Source: Sphingobium sp. Z007
GTDB taxonomy: Bacteria > Pseudomonadota > Alphaproteobacteria > Sphingomonadales > Sphingomonadaceae
Assembly (NCBI RefSeq): GCF_900013425.1
Contig: NZ_FBXK01000005.1
Location: 496,001 to 560,000, forward strand
DNA: 64,000 nucleotides
Direction: 5' to 3'
Both the position numbers and the translations under genes were made by a program. Of the stretch, positions 25,167 to 33,665 are shown one piece after another; the stretch's first letter is position 1, and every line of letters begins with the position of its first letter. Below the pieces are notes generated by a model. The model saw only the letters and a list, made by a program, of their open reading frames with translations, did no database searches and was not told the DNA's origin.

Positions 25167-25349
25167 ATGGCGACTATGGAGATGGACGTTAACGACCTGT
25201 TGCACCGCCAGCAGATGTCATTGATACGTGCGCAGTCCAGCCGATCGGACAAGGGACGGGACGCTTATGAAAGCCTCGCCCGAAGTTACACGGACCGGAT
25301 CGACGCCTATCGTCGGGAAAATCAAAGAGTGACCATGCACGCACATTGA
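25167..25349 (+). CDS. Small conserved-looking protein (60 aa), unknown
   Basis: A 60-residue hydrophilic protein (MATMEMDVNDLLHRQQMSLI ... YTDRIDAYRRENQRV) with helical, charged composition. Short 'NDLLHRQQ-sL-rA' proteins of this kind occur in sphingomonads, which supports it as a real gene. The start is either ATG 25167 or the nearby ATGs at 25176 and 25182. The function is unknown. Confidence 0.55.
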   Translation: MATMEMDVNDLLHRQQMSLIRAQSSRSDKGRDAYESLARSYTDRIDAYRRENQRVTMHAH

Positions 25350-25358
25350 CTGATTGGG

Positions 25359-25757
25359 TCAACGGCGCTGGATCAGCCTTTCGATTGCCAGTCTGTGGGT
25401 GGCATCGTCCCCACATTCCTGTTCCAGAACGCGCTTGATGCGTTGCAATTCCGCTTCGGTTAGATGTTCGATGCCGATAAAGTCGTTGCGAGCGTTTTCA
25501 ACGGCGCGGATCAGTTCGTCCAGCTTCGCTTGGATGGCGGACCCATCACGGTTTTGCGCGTTTTGAATCAGGAACACCATCAGGAAGGTGACAATGGTGG
25601 TGCCGGTGTTGATTACTAGCTGCCATGTGTCGGAATAGTGGAAGACCGGACCGGTCGCCAACCAGATAATGACGGTGCTGAGCGCCAGGACGAAGGCCAA
25701 CGGCTGGCCCGCCCAGTTGGCGACGCGGTGCGACATTGCCGCGAAAATCCGATCCAT
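25359..25757 (-). CDS. Low-affinity iron permease family membrane protein
   Basis: A 132-residue protein with two membrane helices (PLAFVLALSTVIIWLATGPVF and WQLVINTGTTIVTFLMVFLIQ) and the family stretch QNAQNRDGSAIQAKLDELIRA. This places it in the 'low affinity iron permease' family (PF04120-like), where a direct transport role in bacteria is unproven. The ATG at 25757 has aggaaag upstream and gives the normal family start MDRIFAAMSHRVANWAGQP. Confidence 0.83.
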   Translation of the reverse strand: MDRIFAAMSHRVANWAGQPLAFVLALSTVIIWLATGPVFHYSDTWQLVINTGTTIVTFLMVFLIQNAQNRDGSAIQAKLDELIRAVENARNDFIGIEHLTEAELQRIKRVLEQECGDDATHRLAIERLIQRR

Positions 25758-25816
25758 GGCTGATTCTTTCCTTTGTAAAATCGGGAGCATTTATCCCTTG
25801 TTCAGCCGCCGCGGCC

Positions 25817-26149
25817 ATGAAAAGCGCAATGACCCCTATTTCATCCCGCGCCTTGCTGGCTACCGCCCTTCTTCTCCTTCCCGCCTGCTCGTCCTTGTCG
25901 CCCGAATCACGCCTGCGCGCGGGTCTGGTCGAGGCCGGGCTGTCGCCGCAAATGGCAGATTGTATGGCTGAACGGATGGTCGATCGGCTGAGCTTGGCCC
26001 AGTTGCGAAAGCTCCAGTCGCTCGCATCGCTCCGCAAGTCTCACAGCGGGAAAGCCAGCATCGAGCAGCTGTTGCACGAAGCGCAAGCGTTACAGGAACC
26101 TGAGATTTTAGCGGTTACCAGTTCATCTGCGCTTGTCTGCGCTTTTTGA
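25817..26149 (+). CDS. Putative lipoprotein, unknown function
   Basis: A 110-residue protein with a lipoprotein-type leader (SRALLATALLLLPACSSL, Cys as lipidation site) and a helical domain (AGLSPQMADCMAERMVDRLSLAQLRKLQSL) that pairs with the membrane. The start is probably ATG 25817 or 25829. It is divergent from the iron-permease-like gene, whose 5' region it nearly touches. The function is unknown. Confidence 0.65.
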   Translation: MKSAMTPISSRALLATALLLLPACSSLSPESRLRAGLVEAGLSPQMADCMAERMVDRLSLAQLRKLQSLASLRKSHSGKASIEQLLHEAQALQEPEILAVTSSSALVCAF

Positions 26150-26186
26150 TGATCGTCGGTTGCGACAGGTTTGATCGGCCTGCACG

Positions 26187-26224
26187 CTTTGCAATTTTGC
26201 AAAGTCATTTTGCGAAATTTTCTA
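26187..26224. promoter_or_regulatory. TTTGCAAA-type operator upstream of sucC
   Basis: A perfect inverted repeat CTTTGCAATTTTGCAAAG is followed four bases later by a related half-site, TTTTGCGAAA. TTTGCAAA-type motifs are bound by short-chain acyl-CoA regulators of the RamB/ScfR/PccR group in other bacteria. Regulation of sucC by such a protein is inference. Confidence 0.5.
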
Positions 26225-26286
26225 GCGCCTCGCTTTTGGCTGTGCTTAGCCGCTGACATCAGGTTTCAGCGAAAAGGGCAGGCCCT

Positions 26287-27486
26287 ATGAATATTCATGA
26301 ATATCAGGCGAAAGAGCTGCTGGCGAAATATGGCGCGCCGATCGCCGCGGGTTATCCCGCTTTCTCGGTCGAGGAAGCCGTCGAAGCCGCCAAGAAGCTG
26401 CCTGGCCCGCTCTATGTCGTAAAGTCGCAGATTCATGCCGGTGGCCGCGGCAAGGGCAAGTTCAAGGAGCTGGCCCCCGAAGCCAAGGGCGGTGTCCGCC
26501 TCGCCTTCAACCTGGATGAGGTCAAGGCCCACGCCACCGACATGCTTGGCAACACGCTGGTCACGATCCAGACCGGCGACGCTGGCAAGCAAGTCAACCG
26601 CCTGTATGTGACTGACGGCGCTGACATCGCCAAGGAATTTTACCTGGCCCTGCTGGTCGATCGTGGCAGCAGCAAGATCGCCTTCGTCGTATCGACCGAA
26701 GGCGGCATGGACATTGAAGAAGTCGCCCATTCGACGCCGGAAAAGATCCACAGCTTCTCGGTCGATCCGGCCGCCGGCTTCCAGCCGCATCACGGCCGCT
26801 CGATCGCCGCGGCGCTGGGCCTGACCGGCGACCTCGCCAAGCAGGCCGCCAAGGTCGCGTCGTCGCTCTATGCCGCGTTCCTCGACACGGATGCCGAGCA
26901 GATCGAAGTCAATCCGCTGGCGCTGACCGAGCAGGGCAATCTGCTGGTGCTGGACGCCAAGGTCGCTTTCGACGGCAACGCCATGTTCCGTCATAAGGAC
27001 ATCGCCGAACTGCGCGACCTGACCGAGGAAGATGCGGCCGAAGTCGAAGCATCCAAATATGACCTCGCCTACATCAAGTTGGATGGCAATATCGGTTGCA
27101 TGGTGAACGGCGCGGGTCTGGCCATGGCGACGATGGACATCATCAAGCTGAACGGCGAATTCCCCGCCAACTTCCTGGATGTAGGCGGCGGTGCCACGAC
27201 CGAGAAGGTGACGGCGGCGTTCAAGATCATTCTGCAGGACCCGGCGGTCAAGGGCATCCTGGTGAACATCTTCGGCGGCATCATGAAGTGTGACATCATC
27301 GCAAACGGCATCGTCGCCGCTGCCAAGGAAGTGAACCTGTCGGTTCCGCTGGTGGTGCGCTTGGAAGGCACCAACGTCCAGCAGGGCAAAGACATATTGG
27401 CATCGTCCGGCTTGGCGATCGTCCCCGCCGACGACTTGGGTGACGCCGCCAAAAAGATCGTGGCGGAAGTGAGGAAGGCGGCCTGA
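26287..27486 (+). CDS. sucC: Succinate-CoA ligase (ADP-forming) subunit beta
   Basis: A 399-residue beta subunit of succinyl-CoA synthetase, which with SucD interconverts succinyl-CoA and succinate with substrate-level phosphorylation in the TCA cycle. It opens [19 protein letters not shown] with the ATP-grasp domain ([12 protein letters not shown]) and has the CoA-ligase part [21 protein letters not shown] and [11 protein letters not shown]. Length and start are normal. sucD, usually the next gene, is absent here; electron-transfer flavoprotein genes follow instead. Confidence 0.96.
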   Translation: MNIHEYQAKELLAKYGAPIAAGYPAFSVEEAVEAAKKLPGPLYVVKSQIHAGGRGKGKFKELAPEAKGGVRLAFNLDEVKAHATDMLGNTLVTIQTGDAGKQVNRLYVTDGADIAKEFYLALLVDRGSSKIAFVVSTEGGMDIEEVAHSTPEKIHSFSVDPAAGFQPHHGRSIAAALGLTGDLAKQAAKVASSLYAAFLDTDAEQIEVNPLALTEQGNLLVLDAKVAFDGNAMFRHKDIAELRDLTEEDAAEVEASKYDLAYIKLDGNIGCMVNGAGLAMATMDIIKLNGEFPANFLDVGGGATTEKVTAAFKIILQDPAVKGILVNIFGGIMKCDIIANGIVAAAKEVNLSVPLVVRLEGTNVQQGKDILASSGLAIVPADDLGDAAKKIVAEVRKAA

Positions 27487-27582
27487 GGCACTTTCCAGCC
27501 TGAACGAACGACATTGGGTGCGGGTAGTCCGGTAACGGGCTGCCCGCGCCCGTGCTGGCATTGAAAACGGAGGATGTTGGAA

Positions 27583-28332
27583 ATGAAAATCCTTGTGCCC
27601 GTAAAACGGGTCATCGACTATAATGTGAAGCCGCGGGTGAAGGCGGACGGGACGGGCGTCGATCTGGCGAACGTCAAGATGAGCATGAACCCGTTCGATG
27701 AGATCGCGATCGAGGAAGCCATCCGCCTGAAGGAAAAGGGCGTTGCGACCGAGGTGATCGCAGTGTCGATCGGTGTCGCCAAGGCGCAGGAAACGCTGCG
27801 GACCTCGCTCGCCATGGGGGCGGATCGCGCGATCCTGATCCAGACGGACGATGATGTTGAACCGCTGGGCGTGGCCAAGCTGCTCGCCAAGGTGCAGGAA
27901 GAGGAAGGCGCTGGCCTTATCATTCTGGGCAAGCAGGCGATCGACGACGACAGCAACCAGACCGGCCAGATGCTGGCCGCGCTGCTCAATCTGCCGCAGG
28001 GCACGTTCGCGTCGAAGGTCGAGGTTGCCGACGGCAGCGTGTCGGTCACGCGCGAAGTCGATGGCGGGCTGGAGACGGTGAAGCTGTCGACGCCCGCGAT
28101 CATCACCACCGACCTGCGCCTCAACGAACCGCGCTATGCGTCGCTGCCCAACATCATGAAGGCCAAGTCGAAGCCCTTGGCGCAGAAGACGCCTGCGGAC
28201 TATGGCGTGGACATCGCTCCGCGCCTCGAAACGCTCAAGGTGGTCGAGCCGCCCAAGCGCACCGCCGGCGTCAAGGTCGCCGATGTCGATGAACTGGTTG
28301 CCAAGCTCAAGGCCATGGGAGTTGCCGCATGA
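27583..28332 (+). CDS. etfB: Electron transfer flavoprotein subunit beta
   Basis: A 249-residue ETF beta subunit (FixA family) that binds AMP and pairs with EtfA to accept electrons from acyl-CoA dehydrogenases and pass them to ETF:ubiquinone oxidoreductase. Motifs are [38 protein letters not shown] and the signature [14 protein letters not shown] with [16 protein letters not shown]. The start at 27583 follows ggaggatgttggaa. The gene overlaps etfA by 4 bases (ATGA). Confidence 0.96.
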   Translation: MKILVPVKRVIDYNVKPRVKADGTGVDLANVKMSMNPFDEIAIEEAIRLKEKGVATEVIAVSIGVAKAQETLRTSLAMGADRAILIQTDDDVEPLGVAKLLAKVQEEEGAGLIILGKQAIDDDSNQTGQMLAALLNLPQGTFASKVEVADGSVSVTREVDGGLETVKLSTPAIITTDLRLNEPRYASLPNIMKAKSKPLAQKTPADYGVDIAPRLETLKVVEPPKRTAGVKVADVDELVAKLKAMGVAA

Positions 28333-29258
28333 AAACGCTCGTTTGGGTTGAACATGAGGGCGGGGCCGTCAAGGACGCGACCCTCTCTGCCGTTACTGCC
28401 GCCGCCAAGCTGGGCGAAGTGCATCTGCTGGTCGTAGGCCAGGGCGTCGATGGCGTCGCCGCCGAAGCCGCAAAGATCGCTGGCGTTGGCAAGGTCCATG
28501 TCGCCGACGATGCGGCATTCGGCCATGCGCTGGCCGAGAATGTCGCCCCGCTGATCGTGGAACTGATGGGGCATCATGATGCGTTCATCGCGCCCGCCAC
28601 CAGCAACGGCAAGAATATCGCGCCGCGGGTCGCCGCGCTGCTCGATGTCATGCAGATCAGCGACATTTTGTCGGTCGAGAGCGAGGATACGTTCACCCGC
28701 CCGATCTATGCCGGCAATGCGATCGCGACGGTCAAGAGCAAGGACGCCAAGAAGGTCATCACCGTCCGGGGCACGGCCTTCGAAAAGGCCGAGCGCGACG
28801 GCGGTTCCGGTACGGTGGAGGCCGTCGCCTCGACTGGCGACAAGGGTTTGTCGAGCTTCGTCGGGGCCGAGATCGTCAAGCTGGAGCGTCCCGAACTGAC
28901 CAGCGCCAAGATCATCGTCTCTGGCGGGCGTGCGCTCAAGGACGGGCCGACCTTCGAGGAGGTCATCTTCCCGCTTGCCGACAAGCTGGGTGCTGCGGTC
29001 GGCGCCAGCCGGGCTGCGGTTGATGCGGGCTATGTGCCCAACGATTATCAGGTCGGGCAGACCGGCAAGATCGTCGCGCCGGAAGTCTATGTCGCCGTCG
29101 GCATTTCCGGGGCGATCCAGCATCTGGCCGGCATGAAGGACAGCAAGACCATCATCGCCATAAACAAGGACGAAGATGCGCCGATCTTCCAGGTGGCAGA
29201 CATCGGCCTGGTCGGCGATCTGTTCAAGATCGTGCCGGAACTTACCGGCAAGCTGTAA
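28329..29258 (+). CDS. etfA: Electron transfer flavoprotein subunit alpha
   Basis: A 309-residue FAD-binding ETF alpha subunit (FixB family). The C-terminal FAD domain is plain: [50 protein letters not shown] and [17 protein letters not shown]. It is translationally coupled to etfB and followed by a strong terminator, ending the sucC-etfB-etfA stretch. Confidence 0.96.
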   Translation: MKTLVWVEHEGGAVKDATLSAVTAAAKLGEVHLLVVGQGVDGVAAEAAKIAGVGKVHVADDAAFGHALAENVAPLIVELMGHHDAFIAPATSNGKNIAPRVAALLDVMQISDILSVESEDTFTRPIYAGNAIATVKSKDAKKVITVRGTAFEKAERDGGSGTVEAVASTGDKGLSSFVGAEIVKLERPELTSAKIIVSGGRALKDGPTFEEVIFPLADKLGAAVGASRAAVDAGYVPNDYQVGQTGKIVAPEVYVAVGISGAIQHLAGMKDSKTIIAINKDEDAPIFQVADIGLVGDLFKIVPELTGKL

Positions 29259-29277
29259 ACCAGCGTCACGATGTAGG

Positions 29278-29310
29278 AAAGGGCGCGGCGTGATTGCCGC
29301 GCCCTTTTTC
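29278..29310. terminator. Rho-independent terminator between etfA and the glycine-zipper gene
   Basis: Stem agggcgcggc / gccgcgccct with a 7-base loop, followed by TTTTTC on the + strand and preceded by a run complementary to T on the other. It can serve both convergent genes. Confidence 0.85.
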
Positions 29311-29313
29311 ATG

Positions 29314-29676
29314 TCATTCGCAGTTGATGTCGTTCTTGTCGATGGCACGGCCAGCCAAAGCGCCGCCTGCACCGCCGATGATGGTGCCAAGGGTCTTCGA
29401 TCCGCCGGGAGCGATGACATTGCCCAGCACACCGCCGGCGATCGCGCCGACGATCGTGCCGGTGGTGCCGTCGTCGCGCTTGCAATAATAGCGGCCGTCG
29501 CGGTCGCGGTAGATCTGGTCATTGTCGCGGATCGGACGGCGTGAATGACGCGGCGGTCCGCGGCGATCACCTGGACGGTCATAGCCGTAGCCGCGACCGC
29601 CGCCGCCACTGTCCGACATACAGGCGCCGAGCGGCAACATCGCCAGCATAGCGACCGCGAGGATGGGTTTGCGCAT
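29314..29676 (-). CDS. Glycine-zipper 2TM lipoprotein
   Basis: A 120-residue lipoprotein. The leader MRKPILAVAMLAMLPLGACM gives a lipobox Cys near residue 19. A Gly/Arg/Asp-rich linker follows, then a glycine-zipper hairpin (TIVGAIAGGVLGNVIAPGG and TLGTIIGGAGGALAGRAID) as in SlyB/RcsF-type outer-membrane proteins. It probably sits in the outer membrane or periplasm; the exact role is unknown. Confidence 0.8.
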   Translation of the reverse strand: MRKPILAVAMLAMLPLGACMSDSGGGGRGYGYDRPGDRRGPPRHSRRPIRDNDQIYRDRDGRYYCKRDDGTTGTIVGAIAGGVLGNVIAPGGSKTLGTIIGGAGGALAGRAIDKNDINCE

Positions 29677-29856
29677 AGGTCTCTCCTTGATGTTACTCTT
29701 ATGGCCTCAACAACCCGGCGCAGCGGCGCGGGTTGCGTGGCAGTAACATTATCGGCCAAAAGAAAACCGCCCGCTGCGACCGCGAGAGGGGGAGCGGTGG
29801 CGAGCGGGCGGTGACCGGCGGCGAGCGGGGGACTGGGCCGCCGGATGGGTGATTGG

Positions 29857-30069
29857 TTAGTTGGGCAGCGGGCGGTTAATCGCGCCGGTCGAGGAGACGA
29901 GCGGTGATGCGGGCGACGTTTCGAGTTCGTCGGCCTTTTCGGCGATGGTCGTCTTCGCGTCGTTGTAGCGAGTGACGAGGTCGTTCTTGAACTCAGTCAG
30001 TTTGCCTTCATCATACAGTTTCTTGCCGACATAGCCTGCGATGGCGCCGAAAATCAGGGTGCGGATCAT
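29857..30069 (-). CDS. Small membrane-anchored protein (70 aa), unknown
   Basis: A 70-residue protein with one N-terminal hydrophobic segment (MIRTLIFGAIAGYVGKKL) and a helical charged region (FKNDLVTRYNDAKTTIAEKA). ATG 30069 has a clear ribosome site (ggagacc) upstream; the much longer frame has none. It resembles YtxH-like or DUF883-like small envelope proteins, without a firm match. Confidence 0.6.
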   Translation of the reverse strand: MIRTLIFGAIAGYVGKKLYDEGKLTEFKNDLVTRYNDAKTTIAEKADELETSPASPLVSSTGAINRPLPN

Positions 30070-30190
30070 GGTGGTCTCCATTGTTGCGGTTCGGGGAGAT
30101 AACCGGCGGCGGGGCGGGGGGTTCCGAGATCCATTGTCTGAAGCGCTGCTTTTGCTAGGCTTGCGACGGACAGTGCTTTGGGGGAGCCGA

Positions 30191-30784
30191 ATGTCGGGAT
30201 TTGATCTGGTGTTCGCGGCCTTCGGGCTGCTGTTGGGCTTGGCGATCAGTGAGGTGCTGGGCGGTTTTTCCCGCGCTCTCAAACTCAAGCGAGGGGCCAA
30301 GCCGGTGCGGATCGGCTGGTTGACGCCGCTGCTGGGTCTGTTCGTGCTGCTCGACCTGACCAGTTTCTGGCTGACGGCGTTCGAGGCGCGGGCGCAGATG
30401 GACGCCAATTATCTGACTTTGACCGCGGTGCTGGCGCTAGTCGGGGTCTATTATCTGGCCGCGACGCTGATCTTTCCCGACGAGCCGGAGGAGTGGCCTG
30501 ATTTCGACGATTGGTATGATCGGCACAAAAGGCTGGTGATCGGTGGCGTGCTGACCGCCAATATCGGCATCATCATTGGCCAGAATCTGCTGGAGCTTTA
30601 TCGGCCATCGGGCGGGCCGGAACCCAGCGATGCGGTGATCGCCTGGGGTCTGCTGGCGCTGGTGGGCCTGATCGGGCTGCTCGTCGCCCTGCTGTTCGTG
30701 CGGTCGCGGCGGTGGAATGTCGCCATGCTGATCGCGCTGCCCATGATATTGGTGACCGCGTCGGTCTATCTGGACATGGTATGA
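30191..30784 (+). CDS. Integral membrane protein, unknown function
   Basis: A 197-residue polytopic protein with about five hydrophobic helices (FDLVFAAFGLLLGLAISEVL, LTPLLGLFVLLDLTSFWLTAF, LTLTAVLALVGVYYLAATLIF, LVIGGVLTANIGIIIGQNLL, LALVGLIGLLVALLFV) and a short acidic loop (PDEPEEWPDFDDWYDRH). The ATG at 30191 fits the first helix. Similar uncharacterised proteins occur in sphingomonads. The function is unknown. Confidence 0.7.
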   Translation: MSGFDLVFAAFGLLLGLAISEVLGGFSRALKLKRGAKPVRIGWLTPLLGLFVLLDLTSFWLTAFEARAQMDANYLTLTAVLALVGVYYLAATLIFPDEPEEWPDFDDWYDRHKRLVIGGVLTANIGIIIGQNLLELYRPSGGPEPSDAVIAWGLLALVGLIGLLVALLFVRSRRWNVAMLIALPMILVTASVYLDMV

Positions 30785-30785
30785 G

Positions 30786-30807
30786 TGGCGGGCGCGCGAG
30801 CGCCCGC
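30786..30807. terminator. Hairpin between convergent genes
   Basis: Inverted repeat ggcgggcgcgc / gcgcccgcc between the membrane-protein stop and the cold-shock gene stop. There is no clear T-run. Confidence 0.5.
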
Positions 30808-30815
30808 CATCCAGA

Positions 30816-31028
30816 TTATTCGGCGTGCTGCAGGTTCACAGCGGCCATCTTGCCACGACGGTCCTGCTCCAGATCATAGGAGACGCGGTCCTTTTCGCGC
30901 AGCGTGGCCAGGCCAGCGCGCTCGACGGCGGTGATGTGGACGAACGCGTCCGGGCTGCCGTCATCAGGAGCGATGAAGCCATAGCCCTTGTCAGCGTTGA
31001 AGAATTTGACGGTTCCGACGATGCTCAT
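30816..31028 (-). CDS. Cold-shock domain protein (Csp family)
   Basis: A 70-residue single cold-shock domain, an RNA chaperone. Both RNP motifs are present: GTVKFFNADKGYGFIAPDDG and DAFVHITAVERAGL. The start at 31028 gives the family opening MSIVGTVKFF; ggaact lies upstream. Length is standard. Confidence 0.95.
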   Translation of the reverse strand: MSIVGTVKFFNADKGYGFIAPDDGSPDAFVHITAVERAGLATLREKDRVSYDLEQDRRGKMAAVNLQHAE

Positions 31029-31216
31029 GGTAGTTCCTTCTTTCATGCGGCGCGGCCCGTGTGGTCGCACCGGATCGCTAAAGGGGCAGGGAAAGAAGGA
31101 AACAGGTGCCGCAAAGCGCCGAGAACCGTCGATTTGCGACTGTAGCTGCCTTCCTCCTAGGGTATTGGCGGGGAAATAGCAAGTCGGGGTGTGTGGGTAG
31201 CGCCACTACCAGACCT

Positions 31217-31319
31217 CCGTTCGTTTCGAGCGTAGTCGAAAAACCTCGGCAGCGCTGGGGGGAGCGGGTGAACGCGGGCGTGGCGCTAGGCGCTTCTCGA
31301 CTACGCTCGAAGCGAACGG
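31217..31319. repeat. Intergenic inverted repeat (sphingomonad dispersed type)
   Basis: Arms ccgttcgtttcgagcgtag (31217 on) and ctacgctcgaagcgaacgg (ending 31319) are near-perfect complements about 100 bp apart. The 368-bp gap between the cold-shock gene and the next gene holds this repeat and no other supported feature. Confidence 0.75.
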
Positions 31320-31395
31320 GCGGGGGTGAGGCATCGGTCACGAGCGGGGTGGGGGCGGCGTTGGCCGTTGTTGGGTGGCAACGCCCACCGCCGGG

Positions 31396-32445
31396 TCATC
31401 CCGCCTCGGCCACAGCGGTCGCGCACCCCGCGTCCTGCGCCAGGACAAAGCCGAAGAAATCGTCGCGGGCACGGGACGCGGCCTGTTCATAGGGGCGGCG
31501 TTCGGCCTCCTGTTGGGCGGCGAGGGCGTCTTCCTCCGCTTCCGTCAGGTCACGCTCATAATCGTCGACATCGTAGATCGTATCGCTGGCGTCGCCGTCG
31601 AAGCCGGGCGGCGGCGGGAAATCGGTGCGCCAGCGGTCTAGCCGATCATCCCACCAGATACCGCGCAGCCGATTGGCGGCTTCCTCCGGCGGCAGATCGG
31701 CCAGGTCGGGCGGCGGCGGGTCGCGAAGTTCACACCGTTCATCCTCGACGGAAAAGTGCGGATTTTGCGGTTTGTGCAGCGCCATCCGCGCGGCGACGAA
31801 CAGGGCGGCCGACGCGCCCGGAGACAATTTGCTGGAGAGGGCGGTGTCGCTGTCTATCGGGGCGGGCGTGTCGGGCATGGAGCCGTCATAAAGGGTGGCG
31901 TCCTCCATCAGGCGCGCGGTCGGCTCCGTGCCGGTGCGGGGGAGGCCCAGGCTTTCGGCTTCCGCCTGCGCGTCGGCTTCGGGGCAGAGCATGTCGCAAT
32001 AGGCGGCGAAATCCTGCGCGACGACGCGGGCGAGCGCGGCGTCGGACCCCTCGGCCGGGCAATCGGCCATGCGATCGAGCCGGGCGAGCATCGACATGGC
32101 GAGCCGGTTGTCGTGGCGGTGGCGGGTGATTGCGTGATTGTCGGGGTCTTTGCGGATGGTTTCCTCCGTCCCCATGATGGCGCGGGCGAGCAACGTGTCG
32201 GCCAGCCGCGCGCGGGCGATCAGGATCGCCGCGTCCCAGCCCAGGCGAAAGGCCGCGCCGTCGCGGCGGATGCGCAGCGTGTAGGCGGAGCGGGTGGTGA
32301 TATACACGGCTTCGCAAGCGAGGCGGATGACGCCGGTCGCGGCGAGCACTTCGAGAAAGCGGCGCTGGCGCGCGGGAGACCAGCCATCGACGCGGATTTG
32401 CGGGGCGGGGGTGGGGGTGGGGAGGATGGGGTCGTGATAGGACAT
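31396..32445 (-). CDS. Hypothetical protein with N-terminal helix-turn-helix-like domain
   Basis: A 349-residue soluble protein. The N-terminus GWSPARQRRFLEVLAATGVI followed by RLACEAVYITTRSAYTLR resembles the small HTH found at the start of phage-terminase-small-subunit-like proteins. The rest is acidic, Pro- and Asp-rich, with DDYERDLTEAEEDALAAQQEAE as a charged helical stretch near the C-terminus. Sphingomonad genomes often carry such hypothetical proteins in variable spots. DNA binding is possible; no function is assigned. Confidence 0.6.
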   Translation of the reverse strand: MSYHDPILPTPTPAPQIRVDGWSPARQRRFLEVLAATGVIRLACEAVYITTRSAYTLRIRRDGAAFRLGWDAAILIARARLADTLLARAIMGTEETIRKDPDNHAITRHRHDNRLAMSMLARLDRMADCPAEGSDAALARVVAQDFAAYCDMLCPEADAQAEAESLGLPRTGTEPTARLMEDATLYDGSMPDTPAPIDSDTALSSKLSPGASAALFVAARMALHKPQNPHFSVEDERCELRDPPPPDLADLPPEEAANRLRGIWWDDRLDRWRTDFPPPPGFDGDASDTIYDVDDYERDLTEAEEDALAAQQEAERRPYEQAASRARDDFFGFVLAQDAGCATAVAEAG

Positions 32446-32533
32446 GGGTCGCGTGCCTCCGGCTGAGGGGTTTGCCGGGAGGATGGACAGAAAAGCGGCG
32501 TGTAGGACAGCGGAATAGGATAATTCGACAGGC

Positions 32534-32704
32534 CTACCAGTTGCCGCCGATATCCTTGATGGCTTTGAGCAGCGCTTTCTTGCTTTCCGTGCGCCGTGCG
32601 CCGCTGTTGCGGGGGATGTCGGCGTCGGTGATGCCGAGTTCGGCGCGACGGCGTGCGATCTGACGGCCGAGTTCTTCGAGCGTGATCGGTTCAGGAGATG
32701 ACAT
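32534..32704 (-). CDS. Small helical protein (56 aa), third gene of a TA-like operon
   Basis: A 56-residue protein (MSSPEPITLEELGRQIARRR ... SKKALLKAIKDIGGNW) with two or three helices and an HTH-like pattern. Its ATG overlaps the nucleotidyltransferase-like gene by 14 bases, implying coupling. It may be an antitoxin or regulator; no family is recognised. Confidence 0.55.
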   Translation of the reverse strand: MSSPEPITLEELGRQIARRRAELGITDADIPRNSGARRTESKKALLKAIKDIGGNW

Positions 32705-33239
32705 CTTCGATTCCATAGTCGCCAGCCGTTTCATAGCGGATACGGCGTTCCATATAGTCCAAATCGAGTTTCTCCGAAAGGCTGGCGAGGGTGCGGGCCT
32801 GCTGGAGCATGTCGCGGGCCGTGCCGGACGCATATTGACCCATGCGATCGGCGATCATGTCTTCCACGGCGATGACATGGATGATGCCTTTGTCGGCGAC
32901 CCGGATCGGGCGCACCCGGTTCCTTTCGGCCTGACCGTCCAGCAGCGTGGATGAGACGATTTCAAAACCGAGTTGGAGAATAGGATGAATCCAGCCGCGT
33001 GTCGCCTTACCCGATCCAACCGGACGGATGAAACCGTGATGCTGTAAAACAGCCTCGAATGCGGATTGCGCGCCCGTCACGATGTCAAAGTCGCCGGTGT
33101 TGATTGCGCCCAGCGTATAGATCTCCACGGCCGCGCCGCCGACGAGGATAGGACTTTCCCTGCCAGCAGCGGCCATGGCCTCACTGACGCGAGCGAAGGC
33201 GGCGAGGGCTGCTTCAAATTCTGGTCGGTAGGCAGTCAT
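32691..33239 (-). CDS. Nucleotidyltransferase-fold protein (AbiEii/DUF6036-like)
   Basis: A 182-residue protein with the minimal nucleotidyltransferase signature: ILVGGAAVEIYTLGAINTGD then FDIV, giving the G-G motif and the D-x-D metal site. A second part, IHVIAVEDMIADRMGQYASG then RDMLQQARTL, resembles the KDxxDL-type region of AbiEii-type toxins and DUF6036 proteins. Such enzymes act as toxins that modify tRNA or proteins in several toxin-antitoxin systems. The gene is the middle member of a three-gene unit. Toxin activity is inference. Confidence 0.65.
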   Translation of the reverse strand: MTAYRPEFEAALAAFARVSEAMAAAGRESPILVGGAAVEIYTLGAINTGDFDIVTGAQSAFEAVLQHHGFIRPVGSGKATRGWIHPILQLGFEIVSSTLLDGQAERNRVRPIRVADKGIIHVIAVEDMIADRMGQYASGTARDMLQQARTLASLSEKLDLDYMERRIRYETAGDYGIEDVIS

Positions 33240-33244
33240 GTTGA

Positions 33245-33445
33245 TCAGGTCGGGTTTTTATGACGGTTTAGAATGGCCTGCATTCTGGCCATGGTGACGT
33301 CGTGCGGGATGCCGGGGCCGGGATTGGCTAGAGCGGCTTCGACTCTTGCGCGAAGCCATGCGTCATACTCAGTTGGGTTTTCCGGCGACATGAGGTGGGA
33401 TGGTGGATCGAAGTCCGAGGGGGTGAAGGCGTCGTCGCTGGGCAT
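33245..33445 (-). CDS. RelB/'stability determinant'-type small protein, first gene of a TA-like operon
   Basis: A 66-residue protein whose core, EYDAWLRARVEAALANPGPG then IPHDVTMARMQAIL, matches the short antitoxin-like proteins annotated as stability determinants or RelB-type antitoxins. No RelE/ParE toxin follows; a nucleotidyltransferase-fold gene starts 6 bases after its stop instead. I chose ATG 33445; a perfect TATAAT lies 6 bases upstream of it, so the mRNA may be leaderless. The longer frame to 33493 would start inside the promoter. Confidence 0.6.
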   Translation of the reverse strand: MPSDDAFTPSDFDPPSHLMSPENPTEYDAWLRARVEAALANPGPGIPHDVTMARMQAILNRHKNPT

Positions 33446-33451
33446 TGGGAA

Positions 33452-33457
33452 ATTATA
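33452..33457 (-). promoter_or_regulatory. TATAAT -10 element of the TA-like operon
   Basis: TATAAT on the - strand ends 6 bases before the ATG at 33445, placing the expected transcription start at or next to the start codon. No clear -35 is visible. Confidence 0.5.
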
Positions 33458-33665
33458 GCAGTCGTGCGACTTGTCCGATAGTTTGTCACGCACGACCCCC
33501 GCTGACTTTCACTTTATTGCCTGCGACCTCGGCATTTGCAGCACATTGGTGATCCGCCCATGGTATTTGCCCCTCAAAGAACTTCCTTTCCGAAGTGCAA
33601 TTGCGGTGTACATCTATTCCGCTGTGTCAGCGATAAATTCGCTCTCCCTACCAAATACCGAGATT

